Below, one piece after another: positions 7,182 through 8,660 of a DNA stretch of 8,660 nt. The notes under the pieces are model-generated. The model had not been told where the DNA came from and did no database searches. It saw only the letters and a program-made list of their open reading frames with translations. The position numbers and the translations under genes were made by a program. Positions within the stretch are counted from its first letter, which is position 1; each line of letters begins with the position of its first letter. The stretch spans positions 1-8,660 of the forward strand of contig JBJECZ010000063.1 in NCBI GenBank assembly GCA_051871555.1, read 5' to 3'. This DNA is from SFTJ01 sp051871555. Its GTDB lineage: Bacteria; Bacteroidota; Bacteroidia; Bacteroidales; Muribaculaceae.

Positions 7182-7377
7182 CGGAGATGGCAAACCATGC
7201 ATAACCGCTGGTGGAGCGATAGCGCAACCTGCGGGGAGCGGATACCTCACTATCATTCGGCGTCGAAGATGTCGAACAATGTTGTGCCACTTCGAGGCAC
7301 ATTATTATTGGTGTCACATCTCCGCAGGCTGCGCCCTTGTGGGCTTGCCAGCGGTTAAGCATGGTCAAGCATCTTCG
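7182..7377. repeat. Long imperfect palindrome downstream of pnuC
   Basis: Several nested arm pairs share nearly the same centre, at about 7279: 7195-7211 with 7348-7364 (16 of 17 match), 7222-7234 with 7322-7334 (12 of 13), 7263-7268 with 7290-7295 (6 of 6), and a centre near AACAATGTT (7275-7283). Weaker matching extends outward to about 7182 and 7377. The DNA is thus a roughly 196-bp decayed inverted repeat with no open reading frame worth calling. It starts 45 bases past the pnuC stop and could fold at the 3' end of pnuC mRNA, or be a remnant of a small non-autonomous mobile element. Confidence 0.7.
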
Positions 7378-7422
7378 GCGCTTGTTATACTTCCCCTTTC
7401 TGCGCCGTCGGCGAGGGGTGGG

Positions 7423-8205
7423 TCAGTCCTTCGACAGCTTGTTCCACATATATATACCGTAGAACGAGTTGATGAAGTAAACGCTATATTTTGCCACGGT
7501 CATAAACGAGAATTCCGAGTCGCTCATCAGCCACATGGCAATGTAAGCCACGTTAATCATCAGCCACATATACCATTGCTCAACGTAAGCCTTCACCGAC
7601 ACATACATGGTTACAATCGACATCACCGTGGTGAACGAGTCGAGCCACATCTGCATAGGCATGTCGTAGCTGGTTTTGAGCGTCTTGAACTCGATGTCGG
7701 GGAACACGGTGCGCAGCGTGTCGATGAACCACGGACCGAAGTAGGTGAGGAACACGCCCAGCGTGAGTGTGCCGATTGTTACTGCGGCAAAGGTGATGAG
7801 GCGCTGCTGCCACGTCATATATCGGGTGTGGATGGTGGTGGTGCCGTCGTTGCGCACGCGCTTGCTCCATTTACGCCAGCCCACAAACTGCATGGGCAGG
7901 TTGTACACCAAGCGTTGCAGCATGTCGCCGTAGATGTGGGTGCAGAAACATATATATATATGTAGAAACGCTTCAACGGTGCCAAATATCCAGTTTGCCA
8001 TTGCGCCCTTGGCTCCGAGCACCACGCAGAACACGCCCAGGATGGCAGCCACAGCCGAGATGGCTACGTTGAGGGTGATTTCGCCTTTCATCACAAATCC
8101 TATAACGGTGAGGGCGAGAATCGAGCCGAGCAGCAGCCATTCAAAGCGGTTGAGCCCCACGAGCGATTGCCGCAGCGTGTAGATGTATTTGTTTTGCTTT
8201 TCCAT
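7423..8205 (-). CDS. pnuC: PnuC-family vitamin/nucleoside transporter
   Basis: This 260-residue inner-membrane protein belongs to the PnuC family of facilitators for nicotinamide riboside and, in related branches, thiamine or riboflavin. About seven hydrophobic segments are visible, near residues 22-39, 43-63, 68-92, 137-158, 188-206, 211-228 and 235-254. Family-typical features are the stretch NWIFGTVEAFLHIYICF with IYGDMLQRLVYN (71-102) and the WYMWLMIN segment (211-218). W214 and N218 have the WxxxN spacing seen in the substrate site of characterised PnuC. The ATG is at plus 8203-8205, with no Shine-Dalgarno and a leader of about 50 nt from the predicted promoter. No NAD, thiamine or riboflavin gene is adjacent and no riboswitch is visible, so the substrate is open; nicotinamide riboside is the default inference. 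No intrinsic terminator is seen after the TGA at 7423-7425. Confidence 0.9.
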   Translation of the reverse strand: MEKQNKYIYTLRQSLVGLNRFEWLLLGSILALTVIGFVMKGEITLNVAISAVAAILGVFCVVLGAKGAMANWIFGTVEAFLHIYICFCTHIYGDMLQRLVYNLPMQFVGWRKWSKRVRNDGTTTIHTRYMTWQQRLITFAAVTIGTLTLGVFLTYFGPWFIDTLRTVFPDIEFKTLKTSYDMPMQMWLDSFTTVMSIVTMYVSVKAYVEQWYMWLMINVAYIAMWLMSDSEFSFMTVAKYSVYFINSFYGIYMWNKLSKD

Positions 8206-8260
8206 TGTTGTGATTGTCTTGTTGTTGGTTAAAACCGAAAAAATGTTAACTATGCGTCGG

Positions 8261-8292
8261 CAAAATTACTATAAATAGTTCGTTATGCCAAA
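8261..8292 (-). promoter_or_regulatory. Promoter of pnuC
   Basis: On the minus strand TTTG (plus 8289-8292) is followed after 20 nt by TAATTTTG (plus 8261-8268), a complete match to the Bacteroidetes -33/-7 consensus. The start point is expected near 8252-8257, giving a leader of about 50 nt. That is too short for a TPP or FMN riboswitch. Confidence 0.75.
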
Positions 8293-8316
8293 CATTCGGC
8301 TGAATTGGTTGCCTCC

Positions 8317-8394
8317 CCCGGCTGCTATGTCGCTTGAAATACGAGAATTAGCCATAGTTGCAGACCCGGCTGCCATGTCGCCTGAAAGGCGTGA
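8317..8394. repeat. Degenerate 30-bp direct repeat pair (8317-8346 and 8365-8394)
   Basis: Two 30-bp units, both beginning CCCGGCTGC, match at 25 of 30 positions with an offset of 48. The second contains a small perfect hairpin CGCC-TGAAA-GGCG (8379-8391), which is eroded in the first (CGCT-TGAAA-TACG). They lie upstream of the pnuC promoter in non-coding DNA. The whole 8293-8660 stretch holds only such repeats and no gene I can support. Confidence 0.65.
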
Positions 8395-8401
8395 CCCCGA
8401 A

Positions 8402-8487
8402 GGCGAAAGCCGAAGGGACTTAGCCGTGGGTGAGCGCAGCGTAACCCACGGAAAATAGATGCCCAGAGAAATGCGTCTGAAGGACGC
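8402..8487. repeat. Cluster of three short hairpins, intergenic repeat-like
   Basis: Three inverted repeats follow one another: GGC-GAAA-GCC (8402-8411, a GNRA-type loop), CCGTGGGT/ACCCACGG (8424-8431 with 8444-8451, 12-nt loop) and GCGTC-TGAAG-GACGC (8473-8487). The first and third have loops like those of structured RNA. Such hairpin-dense text recalls the interspersed non-coding repeats common in gut Bacteroidales genomes, but I cannot name a defined family. Confidence 0.6.
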
Positions 8488-8502
8488 GAATTACCTTTAT
8501 TG

Positions 8503-8528
8503 TTGAATCTGCAACCGCTCCACGGTTG
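8503..8528. repeat. Partial, diverged relative of the 56-bp repeat
   Basis: The 18 bases at 8503-8520 are identical to 8599-8616, which run into the second 56-bp copy. The shared CAACCG hairpin appears here in altered form: CAACCG-CTCCA-CGGTTG (8512-8528), with a different loop and one pair fewer in the stem. After this point the sequence is unrelated to the full repeat. Confidence 0.65.
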
Positions 8529-8604
8529 TAATTATTAGGGTGCTTCACTGGTCCCCATATAGCCGGCATCGCTAACGCTCGCCGTCAATAAGGGGTTATT
8601 GAAT

Positions 8605-8660
8605 CTGCAACCGCTCGCGCGGTTGTGCGCGCTGTGTGCCGTCTGTGGGAGATGTGATGC
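8605..8660. repeat. 56-bp interspersed repeat, copy 2 (upstream side of pnuC), cut by window end
   Basis: This stretch matches 7076-7131 at 55 of 56 bases in the same orientation, including the hairpin CAACCGC-TCGC-GCGGTTG (8608-8625). It reaches the last base of the window, so the repeat may continue; copy 1 is followed by the 7137-7156 hairpin, and a longer shared unit is likely. The offset of 1529 bp places pnuC, its promoter and all the nearby repeats between the two copies. Confidence 0.9.

Noticed and set aside
6957..7256. A 99-codon minus-strand reading frame ending in RFKMDLNQRPPD-like residues
   Set aside because: The C-terminal part is the reverse complement of the second tRNA-Asn gene and its terminator. 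This is a well-known source of false protein calls.
7096..7965. A 289-codon plus-strand reading frame
   Set aside because: Its first part crosses the repeats and palindrome and the rest is antisense to pnuC. No protein family is recognisable.
8206..8260. TPP or FMN riboswitch in the pnuC leader
   Set aside because: The predicted leader is only about 50 nt and contains no recognisable aptamer core.
7049..8660. CRISPR array
   Set aside because: The repeats are few, differ in length and are not regularly spaced. No cas genes are present.

Overview
The window looks like chromosome from a member of the Bacteroidales. The genes lack recognisable Shine-Dalgarno sequences. Candidate promoters match the Bacteroidetes -33/-7 pattern (TTG or TTTG, about 20 nt, then TAnnTTTG). 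The proteins read like Bacteroidales homologues, and the intergenic DNA carries hairpin-rich interspersed repeats. A gut lineage such as Muribaculaceae would fit, but the sequence does not prove the family.

Positions 1-6643 hold a leftward block. A C-terminal processing peptidase of family S41 (exported, Ser/Lys dyad) is followed after 81 nt by mfd, the transcription-repair coupling factor, and then by a MATE/DinF-type efflux transporter that starts 3 nt after the mfd stop. No terminator is visible between these genes, so they are probably one transcription unit. Beyond the MATE gene, on the same strand, lies the 5' part of a tRNA-Ser(GGA) gene cut by the left edge of the window. No terminator separates it from the MATE gene, although it has its own candidate promoter.

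Positions 6644-7048 hold a rightward tRNA unit, divergent from the S41 gene: a promoter, two identical tRNA-Asn(GTT) genes in tandem and a strong intrinsic terminator.

Positions 7049-8660 hold one gene, a PnuC-type vitamin or nucleoside transporter on the minus strand with a good promoter. Repeat-rich non-coding DNA lies on both sides of it. A 56-bp repeat (55/56 identical, direct orientation) occurs on both sides of pnuC. A long imperfect palindrome of nearly 200 bp lies just downstream of pnuC, and a cluster of short hairpins lies upstream of its promoter.

The coding part is ordinary housekeeping: protein processing, DNA repair, efflux, tRNA and cofactor uptake. The unexplained content is in the repeats around pnuC and in a structured spacer ahead of mfd. 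I see no defence system, phage, transposase gene or CRISPR array.
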